Assembly: GCA_954871525.1 (NCBI GenBank)
Contig: OX940863.1
Span: 7,106,001-7,170,000 of the forward strand
Reading direction: 5' to 3'
DNA from: Parietaria judaica
Taxonomy: Eukaryota > Streptophyta > Magnoliopsida > Rosales > Urticaceae
DNA length: 64,000 nt
Below are positions 51,301 to 63,500 of this stretch, piece after piece; the first letter of the stretch is position 1; the number at the start of each line of letters is the position of its first letter. The notes beneath the pieces are model-generated. The model was not told where the DNA came from, did no database searches, and saw only the letters and a program-made list of their open reading frames with translations. The translations under genes were made by a program, and so were the position numbers.

Positions 51301-54000
51301 GTAAAATAAAGAAATGCTATAGCATTTCCTATGGCATTTCTCGGCAACAATTTAATCCTTGCATATTTTTGCATGAGAACTCTTGTTATATTAAAATTCC
51401 AATGTATAAGCCCTAAAATCATTATTTTTTCAATTGGTTCGAAATTTAAGGTTGTAAAAAATGTCAAATAAAGAAATGCTATAAGAAATGTTAGAATTTC
51501 CTATGGCATTTCTCGTCAACATTTTAATCCTTGCATATTTTTGCATGAAAACTCTTGTTATATTCAAATTCCAATGTATAAGCCCTAAAGTCATTATTTT
51601 TTAAATTGGTTCAAAATTTTAGGTCGTAAACAATGTAAAATAAAGAAATGTTATAGGAAATGCTAGCATTTCCTATGGCATTTCTCGTCAACAATTTAAT
51701 CCTTGCATATTTTTGCATGAGAACTCTTGTTATATTAAAATTCCAATGTATAAGCTTTAAAATCATTATTTTTTCAATTGGTTTGAAATTTAAGGTTGTA
51801 AAAAAAGTAAAATAAAGAAATGCAATAGGAAATGCTATAGCATTTCCTATGGCATTTCTCGTCAACAATTTAATCCTTGCATATTTTTGCATGAGAACTC
51901 TTGTTATATTCAAATTCCAATGTATAAGCCCTAAAATCATTATTTTTTCAATTGGTTCAAAATTTTAGGTCGTAAACAATGTAAAATAAAGAAATGCTAT
52001 AGGAAATGTTATAGCATTTCTTATGGCATTTCTCGTAAACAATTTAATCCTTGCATATTTTTGCATGAGAACTCTTGTTATATTCAAATTCCAATGTATA
52101 AGCCCTAAAATCATTATTTTTTCAATTGGTTCGAAATTTAAGGTTGTAAAAAATGTAAAATAAAGAAATGCTATAGGAAATGCTATAGCATTTCGTATGG
52201 CATTTCTCGTCAATAATTTAATCCTTGCATATTTTTTCATGAGAACTCTTGTTATATTCAAATTCCTATGTATAAGCCCTAAAATCATTATTTTTTCAAT
52301 TTGTTCGACAGTTTAGGTCGTAAACAATGTAAAATAAAGAAATGCTATAGCATTTCCTATGGAATTTAACGTCAACAATTTAATCCTTGCATATTTTTGC
52401 ATGAGAACTCTTGTTATATTCAAATTCCAATGTATAAGCCCTAAAATCATTATTTTTTCAATTGGTTCGAAAGTTTAGGTCGTAAACAATGTAAAATAAA
52501 GAAATGCTAATGGAAATGCTAGCATTTCCTATGGCATTTCTCGTCAACAATTTAATCCTTGCATATTTTTGCATGCGAACTCTTGATATATTTAAATTCG
52601 TTTGTATAAGCTTTAAAATCATTATTTTTTCAATTGGTTCGAAATTTAAGGTTGTAAGAAATGTAAAATAAAGAAATGCTATAGGAAATTCTATAGCATT
52701 TCATAAGGCATTTCTCGGCAACAATTTAATCCTTGCATATTTTTGCATGAGAACTCTTGTTATATTCAAATTCCAATGTATAATCCCTAAAATCATTAAT
52801 TTTTCAATTGGTTCTAAATTTAAGGTTGTAAAAAATGTCAAATAAAGAAATGCTATAGGAAATGCTATAGCATTTCCTATGGCATTTCTCGTCAACAATT
52901 TAATCCTTGCATATTTTTGCATGAGAACGCTTGTAATATTAAAATTTCAATGTATAAGCCCTAAAATCATTATTTTTTCAATTGGTTTCAAAATTTAAGG
53001 TTGTAAAAAATGTAAAGTAAAGAAATGCTATAGGAAATGCTATAGCATTTCCTATGGCATTTCTCGGCAACAATTTAATCCTTGCATATTTTTGCATGAG
53101 AACTCTTGTTATATTCAAATTTCAATGTATAAGCCCTAAAATCATTATTTTTTCAATTGGTTTGAAATTTAAGGTAGTAAAAAATGTCAAATAAAGAAAT
53201 GCTATAGGAAATGCTTTAGCATTTCCTATGGCATTTCTCGTCAACAATTTAATCCTTGCATATTTTTGCATCAGAACTCTTGTTATATTAAAATTCCAAT
53301 GTATAAGCTTTAAAATCATTATTTTTTCAATTGGTTTGAAATTTTAGGTCGTAAACAATGTAAAATAAAGAAATGCTATAGGAAATGCATTTCCTATGGC
53401 ATTTCTCGTCAACAATTTAATCCTTGCATATTTTTGCATGAGAACTCTTGTTATATTCAAATTCCAATGTATAAGCATTAAACACATTATTTTTTCAATT
53501 AGTTCGAAATTTAAGGTTGTAAAAAATGTAAAATAAAGAAATGCTATACCTATGGCATTTATCGTCAACAATTTAATCCTTGCATATTTTTGCATGAGAA
53601 CTCTTGTTATATTCAAATTCCAATGTATAAGCCCTAAAATCATTATTTTTTCAATTGGTTCGAAATTTAAGGTTGTAAAAAATGTCAAATAAAGAAATGA
53701 TCTAGGAAATACTATAGCATTTCCTATGGCATTTCTCGTCAACAATTTAATCCTTGCATTTTTTTGCATGAGAACTCTTGTTATATTCAAATTCCAATGT
53801 ATAAGCCCTAAAATCATAATTTTTTCAATTGATACGAAATTTAAGGTTGTAAAAAATGTAAAATAAAGAAATTCTATAGGAAATTCTATAGCATTTCATA
53901 AGGCATTTCTCGTCAACATTTTAATCCTTGCATATTTTTACATGAGAACTCTTGTTATATTCAAATTCCAATGTATAAGCCCTAAAATCATTATTTTTTC
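51301..54000 (+). repeat. HOR unit of about 2050 bp, first copy, with a leading mixed stretch
   Basis: From about 51950 the monomers recur at 54001 onward at offsets of 2051-2062 bp. The shift comes from a 12-bp palindrome loss near 52340. Markers are GCATTTCTTATGGC, a type C monomer near 52368, CGAAAGTTTAGGTCG, GCTAATGGAAATGC, ATTCGTTTGTATAAG (52598) and GCATTTCATAAGGC with CGGCAAC (52701). The section 53441-54000 has no partner in the second copy. Confidence 0.8.
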
Positions 54001-55500
54001 AATTGGTTCAAAATATTAGGTCGTAAACAATGTAAAATAAAGAAATGCTATAGGAAATGCTATAGCATTTCTTATGGCATTTCTCGTCAACAATTTAATC
54101 CTTGCATATTTTTGCATGAGAACTCTTGTTATATTCAAATTCCAATGTATAAGCCCTAAAATCATTATTTTTTCAATTGGTTCGAAATTTAAGGTTGTAA
54201 AATATGTAAAATAAAGAAATGCTATAGGAAATGCTATAGCATTTCGTATGGCATTTCTCGTCAAAAATTTAATCCTTGCATATTTTTGCATGAGAACTCT
54301 TGTTATATTCAAATTCCAATGTATAAGCCCTAAAATCATTATTTTTTCAATTTGTTCGACTTTTAGGTCGTAAACAATGTAAAATAAAGAAATGCTATAG
54401 GAAATGCTATAGCATTTCCTATGAAATTTAACTTCAACAATTTAATCCTTGCATATTTTTGCATGAGAACTCTTGTTATATTCAAATTCCAATGTATAAG
54501 CCCTAAAATCATTATTTTTTCAATTGGTTTGAAAGTTTAGGTCGTAAACAATGTAAAATAAAGAAATGCTAATGGAAATGCTAGCATTTCCTATGGCATT
54601 TCTCATCAACAATTTAATCCTTGCATATTTTTGCATGAGAACTCTTGATATATTTAAATTCGTTTGTATAAGCTTTAAAATCATTATTTTTTCAATTGGT
54701 TCGAAATTTAAGGTTGTAAGAAATGTAAAATAAAGAAATGCTATAGGAAATTCTATAGCATTTCATAAGGCATTTCTCGGCAACAATTTAATCCTTGCAT
54801 ATTTTTGCATGAGAACTCTTGTTATATTCAAATTCCAATGTATAATCCCTAAAATCATTATTTTTTCAATTGGTTCGAAATTTAAGGTTGTAAAAAATGT
54901 CAAATAAAGAAATGGTATAGGAAATGCTATAGCATTTCCTATGGCATTTCTCGTCAACAATTTAATCCTTGTATATTTTTGCATGAGAACGCTTGTAATA
55001 TTAAAATTTCAATGTATAAGCCCTAAAATCATTATTTTTTCAATTGGTTTCGAAATTTAAGGTTGTAAAAAATGTCAAATAAAGAAATGCTATAGGAAAT
55101 GCTATAGCATTTCCTAAGGCATTTCTCGGCAACAATTTAATCCTTGCATATTTTTGCATGAGAACTCTTGTTATATTCAAATTTCAATGTATAAGCCCTA
55201 AAATCATTATTTTTTCAATTGGTTTGAAATTTAAGGTTGTAAAAAATGTCAAATAAAGAAATGCTATAGGAAATGCTTTAGCATTTCCTATGGCATTTCT
55301 CGTCAACAATTTAATCCTTGCATATTTTTGCATCAGAACTCTTGTTATATTAAAATTCCAATGTATAAGCTTTAAAATCATTATTTTTTCAATTGGTTTG
55401 AAATTTTAGGTCATAAACAATGTAAAATAAAGAAATGCTATAGGAAATGCTAGCATTTCCTATGGCATTACTCGTCAACAATTTAATCCTTGCATATTTT
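54001..55500 (+). repeat. HOR unit of about 2062-bp spacing, second copy
   Basis: It repeats 51950-53440 in the same order, including ATTCGTTTGTATAAG (54660) and GCATTTCATAAGGC (54757 region). It diverges at about 55500, where AAGCCCTAAAATC stands in place of AAGCATTAAACAC. Its last 300 bp also start the 1195-bp duplication. Confidence 0.8.
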
Positions 55501-57570
55501 TGCATGAGAACTCTTGTTATATTCAAATTCCAATGTATAAGCCCTAAAATCATTATTTTTTTAATTGGTTCAAATTTTAGGTCGTAGACAATGTAAAATA
55601 AAGAAATGCTATAGAAAATGTTATAGCATTTCTTATGGCATTTCTCGTCAACAATTTAATCCTTGCATATTTTTGCATGAGAACTCTTGTTATATTCAAA
55701 TTCCAATGTATAAACCCTAAAATCATTATTTTTTCATTTGGTTCGAAATTTAAGGTTGTAAAAAATGTCAAATAAAGAAATGCTATAGGAAATGCTATAG
55801 CATTTCCTATGACATTTCTCGTCAACAATTTAATCCTTGCATATTTTTGGATGAGAACGCTTGTAATATTAAAATTTCAATGTATAAGCCCTAAAATCAT
55901 TATTTTTTCAATTGGTTTCAAAATTTAAGGTTGTAAAAAATGTAAAGTAAAGAAATGCTATAGGAAATGCTATAGCATTTCCTATGGCATTTCTCGGCAA
56001 CAATTTAATCCTTGCATATTTTTGCATGAGAACTCTTGTTATATTCAAATTTCAATGTATAAGCCCTAAAATCATTATTTTTTCAATTGGTTTGAAATTT
56101 AAGGTTGTAAAAAATGTCAAATAAAGAAATGCTATAGGATGGCATTTCTCGTCAACAATTTAATCCTTGCATATTTTTGCATGAGAACTCTTGTTATATT
56201 AAAATTCCAATGTATAAGCTTTAAAATCATTATTTTTTCAATTGGTTTGAAATTTTAGGTCGTAAACAATGTAAAATAAAGAAATGCTATAGGAAATGCT
56301 AGCATTTCCTATGGCATTTCTCGTCAACAATTTAATCCTTGCATATTTTTGCATGAGAACTCTTGTTATATTCAAATTTCAATGTATAAGCCCTAAAATC
56401 ATTATTTTTTCAATTGGTTTGATATTTAAGGTTGTAAAAAATGTCAAATAAAGAAATTCTATAGGAAATGCTTTAGCATTTCCTATGGCATTTCTCGTCA
56501 ACAATTTAATCCTTGCATATTTTTGCATCAGAACTCTTGTTATATTAAAATTCCAATGCATAAGCTTTAAAATCATTATTTTTTCAATTGGTTTGAAATT
56601 TCAGGTCGTAAACAATGTAAATTAAAGAAATGCTATAGGAAATGCTAGCATTTCCTATGGCATTTCTCGTCAACAATTTAATCCTTGCATATTTTTGCAT
56701 GAGAACTCTTGTTATATTCAAATTCCAATGTATAAGCCCTAAAATCATTATTTTTTTAATTGGTTCAAATTTTAGGTCGTAGACAATGTAAAATAAAGAA
56801 ATGCTATAGAAAATGTTATAGCATTTCTTATGGCATTTCTCGTCAACAATTTAATCCTTGCATATTTTTGCATGAGAACTCTTGTTATATTCAAATTCCA
56901 ATGTATAAGCCCTAAAATCATTATTTTTTCAATTGGTTCGAAATTTAAGGTTGTAAAAAATGTCAAATAAAGAAATGCTATAGGAAATGCTATAGCATTT
57001 CCTATGACATTTCTCGTCAACAATTTAATCCTTGCATATTTTTGCATGAGAACGCTTGTAATATTAAAATTTCAATGTATAAGCCCTAAACTCATTATTT
57101 TTTCAATTGGTTTCAAAATTTAAGGTTGTAAAAAATGTAAAGTAAAGAAATGCTATAGGAAATGCTATAGCATTTCCTATGGCATTTCTCGGCAACAATT
57201 TAATCCTTGCATATTTTTGCATGAGAACTCTTGTTATATTCAAATTTCAATGTATAAGTCCTAAAATCATTATTTTTTCAATTGGTTTGAAATTTAAGGT
57301 TGTAAAAAATGTCAAATAAATAAATGCTATAGGATGGCATTTCTCGTCAACAATTTAATCCTTGCATATTTTTGCATGAGAACTCTTGTTATATTAAAAT
57401 TCCAATGTATAAGCTTTAAAATCATTATTTTTTCAATTGGTTTGAAATTTTAGGTCGTAAACAATGTAAAATAAAGAAATGCTATAGGAAACGCTAGCAT
57501 TTCCTATGGCATTTCTCGTCAACAATTTAATCCTTGCATATTTTTGCATGAGAACTCTTGTTATATTCAA
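55184..57570 (+). repeat. 1195-bp tandem duplication (about seven monomers)
   Basis: Positions 55184-56378 and 56379-57570 match at an offset of 1195 bp. Both contain GGTTTCAAAATTTAAGG with an extra base, TAAAGTAAAG, CATTTCTCGGCAAC and a palindrome collapsed to GCTATAGGATGGC (56137 and 57328). Shared rare deletions make a common origin certain. Confidence 0.85.
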
Positions 57571-60500
57571 ATTCCAATGTATATGCTTTAAACTCATTAT
57601 TTTTTCAATTAGTTCGAAATTTAAGGTTGTAAAAAATGTAAAATAAAGAAATGCTATTGGAAATGCTATAGCATTTCCTATGACATTTCTCGTCTATAAT
57701 TTAATCCTTGCATATTTTTGCATGAGAACTCTTGTTATATTCAAATTCCAATGTATAAGCTTTAAAATCATTATTTTTTCAATTGGTTCGAAATTTTAGG
57801 TCGTAAACAATGTAAAATAAAGAACTGGTACTATGGCATTTCTCGCCAACAATTTAATCCTTGCATATTTTTGCATGAGAACTCTTGTTATATTCAAATT
57901 CGTTTGTATAAGCTTTAAAATCATTATTTTTTCAATTGGTTCGAAATTTATGGTTGTAAAAAATGTAAAATAAAGAAATGCTATAGGAAATGCTATAGCA
58001 TTTCCGATGGCATTTCTCGGAAACTATTTAATCCTTGCATATTTTTACATGAGAACTCTTGTTATATTCAAATTCCAATGTATAAGCCCTAAAATCATTA
58101 TTTTTTCAATTGGTTCGAAATTTAAGGTTGTAAAAAATTTCAAATAAAGAAATGCTATAGGAAATGCTAGAATTTCCTATGGCATTTCTCGTCAACATTT
58201 TAATCCTTGCATATTTTTGCATGAGAACTCTTGTTATATTCAAATTCCAATGTATAAGCCCTAAAGTCATTATTTTTTAAATTGGTTCGAAATTTTAGGT
58301 CGTAAACAATGTAAAATAAAGAAATGCTATAGGAAATGCTAGCATTTCCTATGGCATTTATCGTCAACAATTTAATCCTTGCATATTTTTGCATGAGAAC
58401 TCTTGTTATATTCAAATTCCAATGTATAAGCCCTAAAATCATTATTTTTTCAATTGGTTCGAAATTTAAGGTTGTAAAAAATGTCAAATAAAGAAATGAT
58501 GTAGGAAATACTATAGCATTTCATAAGGCATTTCTCGTCAACATTTTAATCCTTGCATATTTTTACATGAGAACTCTTGTTATATTCAAATTCCAATGTA
58601 TAAGCCCTAAAATCATTATTTTTTCAATTGGTTCAAAATTTTAGGTCGTAAACAATGTAAAATAAAGAAATGCTATAGGAAATGCTATAGCATTTCTTAT
58701 GGCATTTCTCGTCAACAATTTAATCCTTGCATATTTTGGCATGAGAACTCTTGTTATATTCAAATTCCAATGTATAATCCCTAAAATCATTATTTTTTCA
58801 ATTGGTTCGAAATTTAAGGTTGTAAAAAATGTAAAATAAAGAAATGCTATAAGAAATGCTATAGCATTTCGTATGGCATTTCTCGTCAACAATTTAATCC
58901 TTGCATATTTTTGCATGAGAACTCTTGATATATTCAAATTCCAATGTATAAGCCCTAAAATCATTATTTTTTCAATTTGTTCGACTTTTAGGTCGTAAAC
59001 AATGTAAAATAAAGAAATGCTATAGGAAATGCTATAGCATTTCCTATGGCATTTCTCGGCAACAATTTAATCCTTGCATATTTTTGCATGAGAACTCTTG
59101 TTATATTCAAATTTCAATGTATAAGCCCTAAAATCATTATTTTTTCAATTGGTTTGAAATTTAAGGTTGTAAAAAATGTCAAATAAAGAAATGCTATAGG
59201 AAATGCTTTAGCATTTCCTATGGCATTTCACGTCAACAATTTAATCCTTGCATATTTTTGCATCAGAACTCTTGTTATATTCAAATTCCAATGTATAAGC
59301 TTTAAACTCATTATTTTTTCAATTAGTTCGAAATTTAAGGTTGTAAAAAATGTAAAATAAAGAAATGCTATAGGAAATGCTATAGCATTTCCTGTGACAT
59401 TTCTCGTCTATAATTTAATCCTTGCATATTTTTGCATGAGAACTCTTGTTATATTCAAATTCCAATGTATAAGCTTTAAAATCATTATTTTTTCAATTGG
59501 TTCGAAATTTTAGGTCGTAAACAATGTAAAATAAAGAAATGCTACTATTGCATTTCTCTGCAACAATTTAATCCTTGCATATTTTTGCATGAGAACTCTT
59601 GTTATATTCAAATTCGAAAGTATAAGCCCTAAAATCATTTTTTTTTCAATTTGTTCGAAATTTAAGGTTGTAAAAAATGTAAAATAAAGAAATGCTATAG
59701 GAAATGCTATAGCATTTCCTATGGCATTTCTCGGCAACAATTTAATCCTTGCATATTTTTGCATGAGAACTCTTGTTATATTCAAATTCCAATGTATAAG
59801 CCCTAAAATCATTATTTTTTCAATTGGTTCGAAATTTAAGGTTGTAAAAAATGTCAAATAAAGAAATGCTATAGGAAATGCTAGAATTTCCTATGGCATT
59901 TCTCGTCAACATTTTAATACTTGCATATTTTTGCATGAGAACTCTTGTTATATTCAAATTCCAATGTATAAGCCCTAAAGTCATTATTTTTTAAATTGGT
60001 TCGAAATTTTAGGTCGTAAACAATGTAAAATAAAGAAATGCTATAGGAAATGCTAGTATTTCCTATGGCATTTCTCGTCAACAATTTAATCCTTGCATAT
60101 TTTTGCATAAGAACTCTTGTTATATTAAAATTCCAATGTATAAGCTTTAAAATCATTATTTTTTCAATTGGTTTGAAATTTAAGGTTGTAAAAAATGTAA
60201 AATAAAGAAATTCAATAGGAAATGCTATAGCATTTCCTATGGCATTTCTCGTCAACAATTTAATCCTTGCATATTTTTGCATGAGAACTCTTGTTATATT
60301 CAAATTCCAATGTATAAGCCCTAAAATTATTATTTTTTCAATTGGTTCGAAATTTATGGTTGTAAAAAATGTCAAATAAAGAAATGATGTAGGAAATACT
60401 ATAGCATTTCCTATGGCATTTCTCGTCAACAATTTAATCCTTGCATATTTTTGCATGAGAACTCTTGTTATATTCAAATTCCAATGTATAAGCCCTAAAA

Positions 60501-63500
60501 TCATAATTTTTTAATTGATTCGAAATTTAAGGTTGTAAAAAATGTAAAATAAAGAAATTCTATAGGAAATTCTATAGCATTTCATAAGGCATTTCTCATC
60601 AACATTTTAATCCTTGCATATTTTTACATGAGAACTCTTGTTATATTCAAATTCCAATGTATAAGCCCTAAAATCATTATTTTTTCAATTGGTTCAAAAT
60701 TTTAGGTCGTAAACAATGTAAAATAAAGAAATGCTATAGGAAATGCTATAGCATTTCTTATGGCATTTCTCGTCAACAATTTAATCCTTGCATATTTTTG
60801 CATGAGAACTCTTGTTATATTCAAATTCCAATGTATAAGCTCTAAAATCATTATTTTTTCAATTGGTTTGAAATTTAAGGTTGTAAAAAATGTAAAATAA
60901 AGAAATGCTATAGGAAATGCTATAGCATTTCGTATGGCATTTCTCGTCAACAATTTAATCCTTGCATATTTTTGCATGAGAACTCTTGTTATATTCAAAT
61001 TCCAATGTATAAGCCCTAAATTCATTATTTTTTCAATTTGTTCGACTTTTAGGTCCTAAACAATGTAAAATAAAGAAATGCTATAGGAAATTCTATATCA
61101 TTTCCTATGGCATTTCTCATCAACAATTTAATCCTTGCATATTTTTGCATGAGAACGCTTGTAATATTAAAATTCCAATGTATAAGCCCTAAAATCATTA
61201 TTTTTTCAATTGGTTAGAAATTTAAGGTTGTAAAAAATGTAAAATAAAGAAATGCTATAGGAAATGCTATAGCATTTTCTATGGCATTTCTCGTCAACCA
61301 TTGAATCCTTGCATATTTTTGCATGAGAACTCTTGTATTATTAAAATTCCAATGTATAAGCCCTAAAATCAGTATTTTTTCAATTGGTTTGACTTTTAGG
61401 TCGTAAACAATGTAAAATAAAGAAATGCTATAGGAAATGCTATAGCATTTCTTATGGCATTTCTCGTCAACAATTTAATCCTTGCATATTTTTTCATGAG
61501 AACTCTTGTTATATTCAAATTCCAATGTATAAGCCTTAAAATCATTATTTTTTCAATTGGTTCGAAATTTTAGGTCGTAAACAAAGTAAAATAAAGAAAT
61601 GCTATAGGAACTGCTAGCATTTCCTATGGCATTTCTCGTCAACAATTTAATCCTTGCATATTTTTGCATGAGAACTCTTGTTATATTCAAATTCGTTTGT
61701 ATAAGCTTTAAAATCATTATTTTTTCAATTGGTTCGAAATTTAAGGTTGTAAGAAATGTAAAATAAAGAAATGCTATAGAAAATGCTATAGCATTTCCTA
61801 TGGAATGTCTCGTCAACAATTTAATCCTTGCATATTTTTGCATGATAACTCTTGTTATATTCAAATTCCAATGTATAATCCCTAAAATCATTATTTTTTC
61901 AATTGGTTCGAAATTTAAGGTTGTAAAAAATGTCAAATAAAGAAATGCTATAGGAAATGCTATAGCATTTCCTATGGCATTTCTCGACAACAATTTAATC
62001 CTTGCATATTTTTGCATGAGAACTCTTGTTATATTCAAATTCCAATGTATAAGCCCTAAAATCATTATTTTTCAATTGATTCGAAATTTAAGGTTGTAAA
62101 AAATGTAAAATAAAGAAATTCTATAGGAAATTCTATAGCATTTCATAAGGCATTTCTCGTCAACATTTTAATCCTTGCATATTTTTACATGAGAACTCTT
62201 GTTATATTCAAATTCCAATGTATAAGCCCTAAAATCATTATTTTTTCAATTGGTTCAAAATTTTAGGTCGTAAACAATGTAAAATAAAGAAATGCTATAG
62301 GAAATGCTATAGCATTTATGGCATTTCTCGTCAACAATTTAATCCTTGCATATTTTTGCATGAGAACTCTTGTTATATTCAAATTCCAATGTATAAGCCC
62401 TAAAATCATTATTTTTTCAATTGGTTCGAAAGGTTGTAAAAAATGTAAAATAAAGAAATGCTATAGGAAATGCTATAGCATTTCGTATGGCATTTCTCGT
62501 CAACAATTTAATCCTTGCATATTTTTGCATGAGAACTCTTGTTATATTCAAATTCCAATGTATAAGCCCTAAAATCATTATTTTTTCAATTTGTTCGACT
62601 TTTAGGTAGTAAACAATGTAAAATAAAGAAATGCTATAGGAAATGCTATAGCATTTCCTATGGAATTTAACGTCAACAATTTAATCCTTGCATATTTTTG
62701 CATGATAACTCTTGTTATATTCAAATTCCAATGTATAAGCCCTAAAATCATTATTTTTTCAATTGGTTCGAAATTTTAGGTCGTAAACAATGTAAAATAA
62801 AGAAATGTTATAGGAAATGCTAGCATTTCTTATGGCATTTCTCGTCAACAATTTAATCCTTGCATATTTTTGCATGAGAACTCTTGTTATATTCAAATTC
62901 ATTTGTATAAGCTTTAAAATCATTATTTTATCAATTGGTTCGAAATTTAAGGTTGTAAGAAATGTAAAATAAAGAAATGCTATAGGAAATGCTATAGCAT
63001 TTCCTATGGCATTTCTCGGCAACAATTTAATCCTTGCATATTTTTGCATGAGAACTCTTGTTATATTCAAATTCCAATGTATAATCCCTAAAATCATTAT
63101 TTTTTCAATTGGTTCGAAATTTAAGGATGTAAAAAATGTAAAATAAAGAAATGCTATAGGAAATGCTATAGCATTTCGTATGGAATGTCTCGTCAACAAT
63201 TTAATCCTTGCATATTTTTGCATGAGAACTCTTGTTATATTAAAATTCCAATGTATAAGCCCTAAAATCATTATTTTTTCAATTGGTTCGAAATTTAAGG
63301 TTGTAAAAAATGTCAAATAAAGAAATGCTATAGGAAATGCTATAGCATTTCGTATGGAATGTCTCGTCAACAATTTAATCCTTGCATATTTTTGCATGAG
63401 AACTCTTGTTATATTCAAATTCCAATGTATAATCCCTAAAATCATTATTTTTTCAATTGGTTTGAAATTTAAGGTTGTAAAAAATGTCAAATAAAGAAAT

